Below, piece after piece: positions 18,901 through 27,673 of a stretch of 64,000 nucleotides of DNA. The stretch is from an uncultured Erysipelotrichaceae bacterium. GTDB taxonomy: Bacteria > Bacillota_I > Bacilli_A > Erysipelotrichales > Erysipelotrichaceae. The notes under the pieces are model-generated. The model did no database searches. It saw only the letters and a program-made list of their open reading frames with translations, and had not been told where the DNA came from. Numbering within the stretch: the stretch's first letter is position 1; every line of letters starts with the position of its first letter. The translations under genes and the position numbers were made by a program. The stretch covers positions 18,395-82,394 of the forward strand of contig CANOSP010000007.1 in NCBI GenBank assembly GCA_947569705.1. Reading direction: 5' to 3'.

Positions 18901-21900
18901 TGCTTTAGACTTCATACCAAACAGCTCATTCGTATAGCGAACACCGTGATTATAATTGGCATTTTTCATGATATTCCATGCCGTTCGCGCATTTTCCGAG
19001 GTTCCGCCGTAGCGGCGATTAATATAGCCCTGAATCCAAGTATCCAAATTGAAGCTCTCATCAGCCCATGCCAAATCAAAGATTAAATCGTACATGATCG
19101 GATTATCGTATTGTGCTTCGGAAATGATACCGAGTCCGACCATATGCTGAGAGGTCTTTCGTGCATTTTGAATATCGTTTACCATGACCTCCATCTGTCC
19201 ATGCATCGACGGATTGCCGCCGAAATTTGCCAATAAGCCCCATGCCCAGCTTGTTCCGTTAAATTCCTTCGCGTCCAATTTGGTACTGCCATAGCTTGTT
19301 TTATTGTATTTCGTCCAGGAAGCGATCGGATATTTAATCAAATCGACCACAAGGACATGATCCTCACGACGATCACCCATTCCCTTTAACAGGTCATTGG
19401 TCGGATTGCTTTGCCAGCCTTGTACGACCCAAACGGCATCCTTGTCATATTCCAGCATTGAATTCAATACTTCGTCCGCAATTGTGGAATCACTTAAGCC
19501 TGCCGGACGTTTCCCGCCTTCATGGAACGGGTCTACCGCATAGTAGTCTGAGGTTGCACCGTATACAAACTCCTGTGCCTCATAGAACAAACGTGCATAT
19601 TCATCATAGGTTGCCGTATCTGTCGCAATCATACTCGGACGAGTAAAGCCGCCCCAGCCGCCCTGCGCCAACAGCTGTACATCCTTTTGATATTCGTTAA
19701 AGTTAGTCGGAACCATACCGGCATAGCCCTGTAAAATTGTCTGCATCCCCAAAGAACGCTTCCAGCGCTGTGAGGATCTTGCCATCTCCAGACGATCTTT
19801 CACATAGCCGTCAGGTACCGGACCGCCGAATACTTCCATATTATCCATAAACTGCCAAGCATAGTAAGCCGGACCGCTTAACCAATCCTTAGCGTCATCA
19901 AAGCTGTATCCGAAATTCATTAAGAATTTGATCCATGTTGCTTCCTGTCCTGCCAGATCAAGCACGACATTCACACCGTTTAATGCCAGCCAATCGTTTT
20001 CTCTTTGCCATTCGTCCTGTCCGAAGAACGCAAATGTATAACTCAAAGTACAGTAATTAAACGCATAACGCACCTGATACGGTGTTTCCTTTCTGATTGT
20101 CTTATTTACCTTAACGATTGCATCAGGCATTGATACTTGTTTCGTCTGTTCGGAAATATGAACATTCAGATAGTTTTTATAGTAATAGTTTAAGCCGGTG
20201 GTAAGTGACAGGCCTTCATTACCTTTAATATGAATTTTTCCGTTCTTATCACTGATTTCATACCAATCATTACCGCTTCCGTCTTTCACGATTTCAAAGC
20301 TGAACCAACTTCTGTACTGAGCACCGATCGTGCGATCGATGATGCCGTATACATTATCAATGGTTTCCTGATCGGCAATCACTCCGGCATACTGACTGTC
20401 GTCAAAAGAGGTAACCCCTAAAATTTCCTCAAGTGTTCCCTGCTTTAGGGCATCGGTATTTTTTCCTGCCGCAGTCCCGTATACTCTGACCTCAGATAAG
20501 AATGCATTGTTTTCACCTTGCGTATATTCCATATAAATACGCACGATACGATATTGTTCTCTCTTCGCAAAGGTAATCGTATCACCGTCTTTATTCATCG
20601 GTGTTAAATCGCGTTTTTGATAAAGTCGTGTATAGTTAGTACCATCATTACTGCCGTAGATTGTATAGTTTACTTTTTTGCCGACCGGTGTAAACAGCTT
20701 CATGCCGGTAATATCATAAGCTTCCATTAAATCAATATCGACATAAGAAGGATAAAACTCTGCCTGCCAGAACGTATCTAAATTGCCGTCGGTAACACGT
20801 GCACTCTGTGTTTTAGATAAATTGGTGCGCGTCGGCTTTTGATAAGCAATATTTGCACTGTCACTCGGATCAGCCAAGGAAACAAGTGCTTCCTTTGCTG
20901 CCGCAAGCTTTTCATACATAATATGGATATCCAATCCGCTCGCGGTATCGCCTAAGCCCTCCGCCTGTGCTAATACAGCTTTTAACTCGTCCATACCTGT
21001 CTGTTCATACAGTGCTTCATCTAAGCTTTGGCATTCCTTGATCAGGTTTTCCAAACGCATTGAGTAGTCTTGATAGATACCGGTGATTTTAGCACCCTTT
21101 GTGCCGTCGGCACTTTCCTTTGTATGAACCATCAACGAAGTTTCCATGCCTTTATCAGCTACCATAAACACAGTAATTCCGCTGTATCCCGCATCCGCAA
21201 TTTCTTTGATTTTTCCACTGATATCTATTTTGATATGCTTTTGTGCATCAGTTTTATTTTCGTATTCTGTTCCTTGTTTAATCACAAAATCACATAAGAG
21301 CTTATCACCGTCATGCTTGATATCGGCATGCTTGCTATTCCAAGTAACCGTTGTTTCACTCCAGCTTGTATCGGCGGTGTAATAAAAGTGAAATGTTTGA
21401 TCGCCGTTATTAAAGCCCGGATTTTTAAAAATATCAAATTCAAGGAAATAAGTGTCCAATTCATGTTGATTCAGCCATTCACTGCTCGGTACATCAAACT
21501 TCATCATACCGATGATTTCATTATTATTCACATAGCGCTTCGCATTGATTACCTTATAGTTTTTACCGACATATTGTGCACCGTGATCCTTTGTGATATT
21601 TTCGAAATTATAGTTTGTCGTTCCTCTGTCACTTCTCACAAAAGCATCCTCAAGCACTGAAAATTCTGCGGTTAAGCTTGTTTTCGCAATCATCAGATTG
21701 TTATATGCCTGCGAAATTTGATTCGCATCTCCTGTAGACAAAGCGGTTTGTGCTGCTGTCAGCTGATTTTGCAGTTCCTGATAGCTTGCTGCTGTATAGC
21801 CGTCAGCGCTTATCTTTTCACACGCTGTTATTAATTCCTGTAAGCGCAGACTGTTTTCATCATTATTAGATGCGATCAGCTTTGCCGTATAGGAGCCGTC

Positions 21901-22560
21901 ACCGCTTTCCTTACTGTGAAGCATTAAGGAAGTATCTTTTTTATCATTCGCAGCTGTAAAAACGGTAATTTCGCTCACCCCGTTTTGAACGAGTGCTTTT
22001 ATCTTATCACTTACATCAACGCGAATTGTTTTTTCCGCATCGCTTAAATGCTCATATTCCTTGTCTGCCGCAATCGTAAAATCAAAAAACAAATCAGTTC
22101 CGGCATGAGTAATCGCTGCGGGCTTATTGTTCCATGTGATTGAGGACTCACTCCAACTGACATCATTTGTATAATAGAAATGATACGTCTGCGGTCCCCT
22201 ATTGAAATCCGCATTTTTAAATATATGGAATTCAAATTCAAAAGTATCATAATGATTTGCCGCAATTTCCTCCGCTGTGGGAAGCTTCAGCTTCATAACA
22301 CTCATGAGTTCTCGACCATCGGGATAATATTTTGTATTTAATACCTTATATCCCTTTCCTTCATATTGTGCACCGTGTGCCGCTGTAATGGATTCATTAT
22401 TATAAACAGTTGTACCTCTGTCGCTGCGTACAAATGCATCCTCACTGATCGGATATTCACCAGCAGGAGCTGCGGCAAATACCGGCTCAATGTGAATCCC
22501 GCTGAATAACGTCGTCAGCGTTATCATGAGCGCCAATATTCCTTTCCCTATTCTTTTCAT
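15892..22560 (-). CDS. Giant surface alpha-N-acetylglucosaminidase (GH89)
   Basis: Predicted to release alpha-linked GlcNAc from host glycans such as class III mucin O-glycans or heparan-type chains at the cell surface. The 2222-residue protein has a signal peptide (1-29), two DNRLRE-type beta modules (about 37-227 and 301-492) each followed by a helical FIVAR-like segment, a discoidin/CBM32 module (567-694), the GH89 region (about 700-1442), two more discoidin modules (about 1461-1574, 1647-1789), FIVAR-like helical units (1799-1992), a Pro/Asp linker, a C-terminal domain and a final membrane helix. LAGQEATW (Glu873) and DPFHEGG (Glu1014) match the acid/base and nucleophile motifs of GH89. 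No LPXTG motif is visible, so anchoring would be by the C-terminal helix. The start at 22560 has GGAGG 6 nt upstream; an extension to 22716 would precede the signal peptide. It follows a three-gene sensing system. Confidence 0.93.
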   Translation of the reverse strand: MKRIGKGILALMITLTTLFSGIHIEPVFAAAPAGEYPISEDAFVRSDRGTTVYNNESITAAHGAQYEGKGYKVLNTKYYPDGRELMSVMKLKLPTAEEIAANHYDTFEFEFHIFKNADFNRGPQTYHFYYTNDVSWSESSITWNNKPAAITHAGTDLFFDFTIAADKEYEHLSDAEKTIRVDVSDKIKALVQNGVSEITVFTAANDKKDTSLMLHSKESGDGSYTAKLIASNNDENSLRLQELITACEKISADGYTAASYQELQNQLTAAQTALSTGDANQISQAYNNLMIAKTSLTAEFSVLEDAFVRSDRGTTNYNFENITKDHGAQYVGKNYKVINAKRYVNNNEIIGMMKFDVPSSEWLNQHELDTYFLEFDIFKNPGFNNGDQTFHFYYTADTSWSETTVTWNSKHADIKHDGDKLLCDFVIKQGTEYENKTDAQKHIKIDISGKIKEIADAGYSGITVFMVADKGMETSLMVHTKESADGTKGAKITGIYQDYSMRLENLIKECQSLDEALYEQTGMDELKAVLAQAEGLGDTASGLDIHIMYEKLAAAKEALVSLADPSDSANIAYQKPTRTNLSKTQSARVTDGNLDTFWQAEFYPSYVDIDLMEAYDITGMKLFTPVGKKVNYTIYGSNDGTNYTRLYQKRDLTPMNKDGDTITFAKREQYRIVRIYMEYTQGENNAFLSEVRVYGTAAGKNTDALKQGTLEEILGVTSFDDSQYAGVIADQETIDNVYGIIDRTIGAQYRSWFSFEIVKDGSGNDWYEISDKNGKIHIKGNEGLSLTTGLNYYYKNYLNVHISEQTKQVSMPDAIVKVNKTIRKETPYQVRYAFNYCTLSYTFAFFGQDEWQRENDWLALNGVNVVLDLAGQEATWIKFLMNFGYSFDDAKDWLSGPAYYAWQFMDNMEVFGGPVPDGYVKDRLEMARSSQRWKRSLGMQTILQGYAGMVPTNFNEYQKDVQLLAQGGWGGFTRPSMIATDTATYDEYARLFYEAQEFVYGATSDYYAVDPFHEGGKRPAGLSDSTIADEVLNSMLEYDKDAVWVVQGWQSNPTNDLLKGMGDRREDHVLVVDLIKYPIASWTKYNKTSYGSTKLDAKEFNGTSWAWGLLANFGGNPSMHGQMEVMVNDIQNARKTSQHMVGLGIISEAQYDNPIMYDLIFDLAWADESFNLDTWIQGYINRRYGGTSENARTAWNIMKNANYNHGVRYTNELFGMKSKAPQDYGKQTIPYGAENLESALRLLLEDFDKFKDSECYLYDITEIMRQQVSNYAVLKYNEVLDARSTDTVAEFKTLKDEFLNAFDVLNEVASTQQEQLGGEWIGKATDRGSAYDDFAVDSFEMGAKALITSWGSRNSHGGLKDYGWRNYEGIFKDLNTAIWSEYLNRVADNLENNASVSNGNLSKSDYFDVYWKWNLSKQNYTRTAKDSAAEIQMIAQRVLDECAISGELDPNIGNVALPGFGEASPANENVNTVNDGDKDTILELAGADAEVMIDLIGEFQLSKLNIVSNAQSCGYSVYISNDKNTWVKVGEKKAGNEDEAGINYPLEAAIARYIKVVAADDTKALQLGEVRAYGERILPDLVQLKTLLDFAATLNIDNAAQEAIKPFETALSDATTSYENGANPDEAGTVYWALYDALVALDLKTTPNVALHKTVTAHNDPSGNSERLTDGSLDTHWNAGRLSATGKPYEETITPGWAVVDLEKLYEVSQIQVVFGGNIWHHYEVYISEDNVTWTKVGEKKTNALPGDEDVYELDHVLARYVKLYLTDVQLESGGKRNSVSVQELIVKGIKFKANTSDLSAAIAEAKDLSEALYTADSWTLLEQALENALQVEQAEGATQNEVDTACATLREVMAKLIYKDADYTKVDEAIRKAEILNPNDYMDFSAVEEAIDAVIRDKKINEQDVVDAMAKAIENAIAKLQKKAQPSDLAALQEAIAKAKALKEEDYVPSTWEVLTAVIERAEAVAKKDVVSLSEVNECIIDIEEAIEGLKLKSNDPSNPDTPDTPDTPDNPDQPNKPGTPDNPGKPDQPNKPGKPVIPNPVEPNKPIKPGNVTQIDNNKNNVSVIGKFPSDVVLIVEDLVADVKANIIAKITNKDAVAKYKFEKIFNIYMLRNGVTYTPEGNITVKIKLDDELKAKRYLGIVYISDDGKATTIPSKVVDGYITFTTNHNSYYAIVSSDSPIVDTATQPVTASSIPAFILLGAVLIFVTKKMEKVLEDESI

Positions 22561-22636
22561 AATATTCCTCCTCTCTTGCTTCATAGAAGCGAAACGCTGC
22601 CCCGCCTCTTGAAACCTCTTACTTTTATGCATTATC

Positions 22637-22645
22637 ATTATATCA
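22637..22645 (-). promoter_or_regulatory. Extended -10 promoter before the GH89 gene
   Basis: Minus-strand TGATATAAT gives an extended consensus -10 (TATAAT at 22637-22642), about 75 nt upstream of the GH89 start. The -35 region is poor, which suits a promoter that needs the neighbouring AraC-type regulator; that dependence is an inference. Confidence 0.6.
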
Positions 22646-22768
22646 GACATCTTTTTATAAAATATTAGCTTTTCTTGTAAAGAATTGACTTGCGTTTTTA
22701 TCTCAGATTCAAGCACATCGCATCGCTTTCAGGCACGCCGAAAGACTCAACTTTCCTTGCTGAAAAGC

Positions 22769-22798
22769 AAAAAAAAGACCGCCGCATTTTGACAGTCT
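22769..22798 (-). terminator. Intrinsic terminator after the response regulator gene
   Basis: On the minus strand an 8-bp stem (AGACTGTC / GGCGGTCT, with two G-U pairs in RNA) and a 7-nt loop are followed by a run of eight T. It separates the sensing operon from the GH89 promoter. Confidence 0.8.
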
Positions 22799-22821
22799 CT
22801 GAATCCTTTTTGCCCGTTTCA

Positions 22822-24276
22822 TTAAAACAGGTTCTTATATTCGCTTGGTGCCATACCAACGATTTTTCGAAATATCTTAGTAAAATAGCTCTGTGAAGCA
22901 AATCCGACATTATGCGCTACCTCTTTAAATGCAATCCCCTGTTTGATCTGTTTTTTCGCTTCCTTAATTCTTAACGCATTCACCATATCGGTAAAGCTGT
23001 CATTGCCGTTTTTACTGATTAAACGACTTAAGTAAGAAGGGGAAATATGCAGTGCCTCCGCTACCGTAAGTAATGTGATCGGCTTTAAATAATTCGCTTC
23101 AATAAATGAACACGCTTTTTTATAATTATATTGGTTCCTTGTATACTGTACATTCTTTAAAATCTTTTGAATCATTACAAAAAATTCCATCAGTACCATT
23201 TCCAACTGTTTCGCATCATGTATTTCGCACTGCTTAAAAAAATCATGATCCGTTTCTACATCATAGCGTTTTTTTACTTCCTGAAGCGTATTTTCAAACA
23301 AAAAATGTAGCTGTGAACGAAGACTAGGCTGATCAATTTGGCGCAAAAACGGATATAAAACAGCTTCAATTCCCTTCTTATCATCTATTTCAAGCATATC
23401 AAGAAAATGAATCGCTAAACGCTTTAAATCATCATCACTCATGATGTTCTGTTCCTTAATTGCTTCACTTTGTGTCTGTTGACGCGCATCTTCATAGGAG
23501 TGTATTAAATCATACAATTCATCGACGCACTTACCGACACTGCATTCACAGCTCACCAATGCTTCCTCTATGACCCCCTGTAGCTTTTTAATCTCCGGTT
23601 TATCCATCGTATGATTGGACAGCACAAATAAAACAATGCTTTGATCCAGCATATGATAAATCGGATCATAACCGCAATCAGTTATCATATGGGCAATCTG
23701 ATTCATCTGTGTGGTATCACATCCGGTTATATAAAAACAAACTCCGCTCAATGCCTTGATTCCCAATAAATTCAAATTTTCCTGTATTTGCAGCTCATCC
23801 TTATAGGTCATGATGGAATAGAAGCAATTCTTAATGATTTCCTCATTTAAATCATTCATTTTAGCCATGAGCTTCTTTTCCTGTTCCTTTTGATTTTCTC
23901 TTAATTTCAGCTGTTCTAATGCCTTAATCAAGCAATCGCTGATTGCTTTTCGATCGCTAGGTTTCAATATAAAATCAATTACACCTAAACGTAATGCTTT
24001 TTGTGCATAAGTAAAATAATTATAAGAACTGAGGATAAAGCAGACTGTATCGGGACTTCGTTGTTTTACAAGTTCAATCATTGCCAATCCATCCATGATA
24101 GGCATATTGATGTCTGCAATGATAATATTAGGATGATACTTATCGAATATCGCTATGCCCTCTTCACCGTTCGTCGCAGTCAATACTGCTTGAAACGGAA
24201 GCTTTAATGATTCTATTACTCTCACAAGATGATCGCGTTCAATTTTCTCATCCTCGACTATCATTATTTTATACAT
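22822..24276 (-). CDS. YesN-type response regulator (receiver plus AraC HTH)
   Basis: Cytoplasmic DNA-binding output of a two-component pair. The receiver domain (about 1-120) has the acidic pocket VEDE, the phospho-acceptor Asp55 in IIIADINMP and the SSYNYFTYAQKA switch region. A long middle region follows, and the C-terminal AraC-type double HTH (about 385-484) contains LLTVAEALHISPSYLSRL and VAHNVGFASQSYFTKIFRK. I start at the ATG at 24276, 6 nt after GGAGG. A reading from 24294 would include the ribosome binding site. It overlaps the end of the kinase gene only through that site, implying coupling. The natural target is the GH89 promoter immediately downstream. Confidence 0.92.
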   Translation of the reverse strand: MYKIMIVEDEKIERDHLVRVIESLKLPFQAVLTATNGEEGIAIFDKYHPNIIIADINMPIMDGLAMIELVKQRSPDTVCFILSSYNYFTYAQKALRLGVIDFILKPSDRKAISDCLIKALEQLKLRENQKEQEKKLMAKMNDLNEEIIKNCFYSIMTYKDELQIQENLNLLGIKALSGVCFYITGCDTTQMNQIAHMITDCGYDPIYHMLDQSIVLFVLSNHTMDKPEIKKLQGVIEEALVSCECSVGKCVDELYDLIHSYEDARQQTQSEAIKEQNIMSDDDLKRLAIHFLDMLEIDDKKGIEAVLYPFLRQIDQPSLRSQLHFLFENTLQEVKKRYDVETDHDFFKQCEIHDAKQLEMVLMEFFVMIQKILKNVQYTRNQYNYKKACSFIEANYLKPITLLTVAEALHISPSYLSRLISKNGNDSFTDMVNALRIKEAKKQIKQGIAFKEVAHNVGFASQSYFTKIFRKIVGMAPSEYKNLF

Positions 24277-24286
24277 ATGACACCTC

Positions 24287-25699
24287 CTATGCACTCACCG
24301 TTAATGAAATTTCAAACCCCTCCCCGACATCACTTTTAATTGCAACATCAAAATCTTGATAATACATTTGCAGGCGATGTACGACATTGTATAACCCAAG
24401 TCCTTCCCCATCTTTTTTATGGTAGTCGTTTTCGATCAGCTGCTTCAGCTCAGCTTGACTCATGCCTTGTCCGTTATCAATCACTCGTATCATCAGATGA
24501 TGTCCTTGTTTTTCAATCTGAATCGTTACTGCACCGTCTTTTACACAATCCTTCAATCCATGCTGAATCGCATTTTCTACTAACGGCTGTAAAATCATTG
24601 CGGGAATCGACGTTTTCTTTATTTCATTATCTTTATCAAAATCAATTTGAAAGGTTATTTTATCCTCAAAGCGTTTTTTCTGTATATCGATATAATATTC
24701 CAATGCATTTAACTCTCGTTCAAGATCACTTAAACGATTCTGCATTTCTAAGCTGTAGCGCAGCAGATGACTTGTTTTGAGCAGCATATCTGAGGCATCA
24801 AAAGCACCCTCTTGTTCCGCCATACAATAAATTGTATTCAAGGTATTAAAGAGAAAATGAGGATTGATTTGGTTCTGAAGCATTTTTAATTCACTTTTCG
24901 CAAGTTTTTTTTCAAGTTCTGCCTTTTCTTTTTGTGTCGCCATATTCAAGGCGATCTTACCTGCCATCTCCTCCAGTGCAACACAGATTTCTTCCATTTC
25001 TAAGCTGCTTTGCGGTTCCATTTCAAGATTATATTCTCCCTGTTTGATCAAAGCTATACTCTCCAATACTTTTTGCAGCGGTTTAGAAATTGTATGATAA
25101 AGCAGCTTAGAGAAATATCGAGTCCAGAAAAGAATTGTCAATGAAGCTATTATAATCATCAAATAAGTCAATGCCTGTGCAACTGAAAGCTTTGACTTTT
25201 GTTTATTCATTGTTTCAGTTACGATATGATAATAATTGGTGGCAGTTTCCTGAATCAGTCGCTCATTTTTCAAAAAGTGTTCATAGTAGCTGCGATAACT
25301 TGCGGCATTTTCGTTTTTCATATACTGCTCCATCAGCTCCTGTGCCGATTCCTCATATTCAATTAACATATTTTTTAACAGCTGAAAACGCCATTTATCA
25401 TTCATGATCGGATTTTCCAATAAATCCTGTATCCCTGTTTTAGCATGAATCATACTTAACTCATATTCGCTTAAGTATTCCTCCTCACCGACAGTTAAGT
25501 ATTTTTTCATATCATCACTGCTGTGTTTTACAGACTCATAATACTGCTGCAGATCACTGTAGCCTTCAAAGATGCGATTATAACAGGAGGAATTCCAATA
25601 GGCCGCAATACAGAACAGCACTACGACGATTGACACAAAAGTACCAAGCCAATGATTTGTACTTTCTACTCTTTCTTTAAAGCTTCTCTTATTTTCCAT
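24287..25699 (-). CDS. YesM-type sensor histidine kinase
   Basis: Membrane sensor kinase of the LytS/YesM class. There is one membrane segment near residues 20-35, an extracytoplasmic region of about 140 residues, a second segment (LTYLMIIIASLTILFW), a HAMP-like linker, the phospho-His region KMLQNQINPHFLFNTLNTIY and a HATPase domain with LQPLVENAIQHGL and DNGQGM. The ATG at 25699 is 7 nt after GGGAG; the adjacent ATG at 25702 is also possible. It overlaps the binding-protein gene by about ten bases, so the two are coupled. Its external domain presumably docks with that lipoprotein. Confidence 0.92.
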   Translation of the reverse strand: MENKRSFKERVESTNHWLGTFVSIVVVLFCIAAYWNSSCYNRIFEGYSDLQQYYESVKHSSDDMKKYLTVGEEEYLSEYELSMIHAKTGIQDLLENPIMNDKWRFQLLKNMLIEYEESAQELMEQYMKNENAASYRSYYEHFLKNERLIQETATNYYHIVTETMNKQKSKLSVAQALTYLMIIIASLTILFWTRYFSKLLYHTISKPLQKVLESIALIKQGEYNLEMEPQSSLEMEEICVALEEMAGKIALNMATQKEKAELEKKLAKSELKMLQNQINPHFLFNTLNTIYCMAEQEGAFDASDMLLKTSHLLRYSLEMQNRLSDLERELNALEYYIDIQKKRFEDKITFQIDFDKDNEIKKTSIPAMILQPLVENAIQHGLKDCVKDGAVTIQIEKQGHHLMIRVIDNGQGMSQAELKQLIENDYHKKDGEGLGLYNVVHRLQMYYQDFDVAIKSDVGEGFEISLTVSA

Positions 25700-26627
25700 C
25701 ATTCAGCTCCCGATAATGATTAATATTGCTTTTATCAACAATAATTAAATTTGTATCAATATTCTGCGGTCTTTTTCCTTCGTGGACATACTGATAAAGC
25801 ATTTTGACTCCCTGGTAACCGTATTGATAAAATGAGGTAACGACGCTGCCGTCGATTTTTCCGTCACGAATCAGCTGTAAAGTCACGGGCATATCATCAA
25901 CTCCGTAAATCAACATATTTTCTCTAAGTTTTTGCGCATTAGCTGCTTCCCAACAAAACTCAGCCGATTCTGCCGCAAAGTTAATTGCTACATTTACATC
26001 GCTGTGCTCCCTAAGAACAAGCTCCCATTCCTTTTTGGCTCTAATTTCTTCGGATTGTGATTCACTGATACTGACAATTTCATAGCCGCCCGGATGCTTT
26101 GCAAACACCGCTTCGATTTCCTTTATCTGATCCTGTGCAATTTTAAAATCAAGATTAGCGACCTGTATCGCTGTTTTTAATTTCTCCTTTTTTCCGAGCT
26201 TTGCTTCTATATCCTGTAATAACAGCTCAGCCTGTTTATGAAAATCCTTACCCATATAATATAAGTGTGCGGCCTCTTCCATATTGCTGTCGACAAAAAC
26301 AATCGGAATATTTTTCTGTTCAGCAAAATCAATTATTTCTCGAGAAATAACTCCTTGAGTAATAATTCCGTCTGCCTGCTGCAGAATCCCAGTATAAACC
26401 ACGTCCTCCATTTCAGCTGTGTCAATTATTGTCGGCCCAAGCCAATCACCGTTTACCTGATAATCCTTGCAGGCGCTGTCAAAGCCTTCCTTTGCCTGAA
26501 GCCAAATATCATGTTCAGCTAACGGAGTCGCAAACAAAAAGTAGTATTCATAAGCATTTGAATTATTTGACGCGCTGCAGCTACATAGAATTAACAGAAA
26601 TACACAAAGAATACATACTCTTTTCAT
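25689..26627 (-). CDS. Periplasmic-binding-type sugar-sensing lipoprotein
   Basis: A ribose/galactose-binding-type protein (Peripla_BP_4 fold). The signal peptide MKRVCILCVFLLILCSCS ends in a lipobox (LCSC), giving a membrane-tethered lipoprotein outside the cell. Two alpha/beta lobes follow, with QQADGIITQGV, IPIVFVDSNM and YGVDDMPVTLQLIRDGKIDG typical of the family. No permease or ATPase gene is adjacent. Instead it is the first gene of an operon with a sensor kinase and regulator, so its job is probably ligand sensing, not uptake. The start at 26627 gives a clean signal peptide; the longer reading from 26660 does not. Confidence 0.85.
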   Translation of the reverse strand: MKRVCILCVFLLILCSCSASNNSNAYEYYFLFATPLAEHDIWLQAKEGFDSACKDYQVNGDWLGPTIIDTAEMEDVVYTGILQQADGIITQGVISREIIDFAEQKNIPIVFVDSNMEEAAHLYYMGKDFHKQAELLLQDIEAKLGKKEKLKTAIQVANLDFKIAQDQIKEIEAVFAKHPGGYEIVSISESQSEEIRAKKEWELVLREHSDVNVAINFAAESAEFCWEAANAQKLRENMLIYGVDDMPVTLQLIRDGKIDGSVVTSFYQYGYQGVKMLYQYVHEGKRPQNIDTNLIIVDKSNINHYRELNDGK

Positions 26628-26950
26628 AACGGACTCACTCTTTCGCGTTTTGTAAAACATTCTTTTTTACTATATTTTTCTAAGAATATTATAATACAGA
26701 TACATTTGTAAAATAGTTACATATTTTGTAATAAATTTCACATGAATAAGCATATGAAAAAAATCGGATAAACCTAAACAAATAATATCCGCAAACATTT
26801 AATGAAGAAATAATAAACAGAGAATAACAACCAAATGAAAAGGATTGACTCCTGTTCAATTCAGAAACCAATCCTCAGTAACTGTTTAATTAAAGTTTTA
26901 ACGATTATCAAAAAATTGGGCTCACTTCATGATATTACAAGATTTACGCT
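26628..26950 (-). promoter_or_regulatory. Intergenic region with promoter of the sensing operon
   Basis: An AT-rich stretch of 323 nt without a gene. A minus-strand TATAAT at 26688-26693 lies about 60 nt upstream of the lipoprotein start and is the best -10 candidate; no good -35 is visible. The other half holds the terminator of the upstream transporter operon. The rest shows nothing I can name. Confidence 0.45.
26832..26875 (-). terminator. Hairpin terminator after the TatD-like gene
   Basis: On the minus strand a 7-bp stem AGGATTG / CAATCCT with a 21-nt loop is followed by TTTTCATTTGG. It lies about 75 nt past the stop of the TatD-like gene. Confidence 0.55.
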
Positions 26951-27673
26951 TTAATTATTTTTAGTGTAATTAATGAAGTTCATTAGATTTTGATTTAAAT
27001 GTGCTTCCATGTTCCTATGTCCTTTAAGTGCTTCAATGTAAGCAACACTGCGCTTCATAAGAGCAAGATACTCTGACGTCTGAACTTGTCGATTTTCACA
27101 CCATGACAATGCAGAGATACCGTCACTTTCCAATAACAGTCGATTTAGCGGAACGCTTTTTGCCACTTGCTGTACCGCACGATCCTTATAAATCGAAGGA
27201 CCGACTGAGAAGTAACAATCCAATGCGATATATTCATCAAGATAAGCATCACAGGAATACCAATGGATGAAATATTGATTCTGATATTTACGCACCGACG
27301 GCAAAGCTTCTTTTTCCATACCCTTTAAATGCAAGATAACCGGCTTATGATGTTTTGAAGCATATGCAAGTTGACGTTCAAATATTTCAAATTGCTTCAA
27401 GACATCGACATCACACCAAACATTATCTAATCCGATTTCACCGATAATCGCTGCTTGTTCCAGTATCGGTCGCATTTCTTCCCATGAAATTCGATCACTG
27501 TTCCACGGATGAATACCGGCACTGATTTGAATGCCTTCAAGCTGCTTCTGCCATGCGCTTAAGCGTAAATATTCCTGAGAAGAAGACGCATTCACGATGC
27601 CTTGTATTTGATGCTGTGCCAAAAAAGCCAAGAAGGCATATTCATCCGTGTGGAAATGTGCATCATGCACCAT
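26951..27673 (-). CDS. TatD-family metal-dependent hydrolase
   Basis: A TIM-barrel hydrolase of the TatD/amidohydrolase superfamily, usually a metal-dependent DNase or phosphoesterase. The motifs occur in order: HDAHFH (metal), AGIHPW, GEIGLD, VILHLKG, FIHWYS and LLLESDG. At 240 residues it is slightly shorter than typical TatD (255-260) and GEIGLDNVWCD differs from the usual GEIGLDY. It overlaps the ATPase gene by 11 nt and is the last gene of a TPP-riboswitch operon, so a role in thiamine or pyrimidine metabolism is possible but inferred. Confidence 0.85.
   Translation of the reverse strand: MVHDAHFHTDEYAFLAFLAQHQIQGIVNASSSQEYLRLSAWQKQLEGIQISAGIHPWNSDRISWEEMRPILEQAAIIGEIGLDNVWCDVDVLKQFEIFERQLAYASKHHKPVILHLKGMEKEALPSVRKYQNQYFIHWYSCDAYLDEYIALDCYFSVGPSIYKDRAVQQVAKSVPLNRLLLESDGISALSWCENRQVQTSEYLALMKRSVAYIEALKGHRNMEAHLNQNLMNFINYTKNN

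Noticed and set aside
22590..22605. cre site before GH89 (gaagcgaaacgctgcc)
   Set aside because: It has a central GCG-like symmetry but lacks the conserved TG and CA ends.
22561..22716. GH89 start at 22716
   Set aside because: It would add 52 residues ahead of a clear signal peptide and would place the promoter and the real ribosome binding site inside the gene.
24276..24294. Response regulator start at 24294
   Set aside because: Its first codons contain the AGGAGG used by the ATG at 24276, and the receiver fold begins at MYKIMIVEDE.
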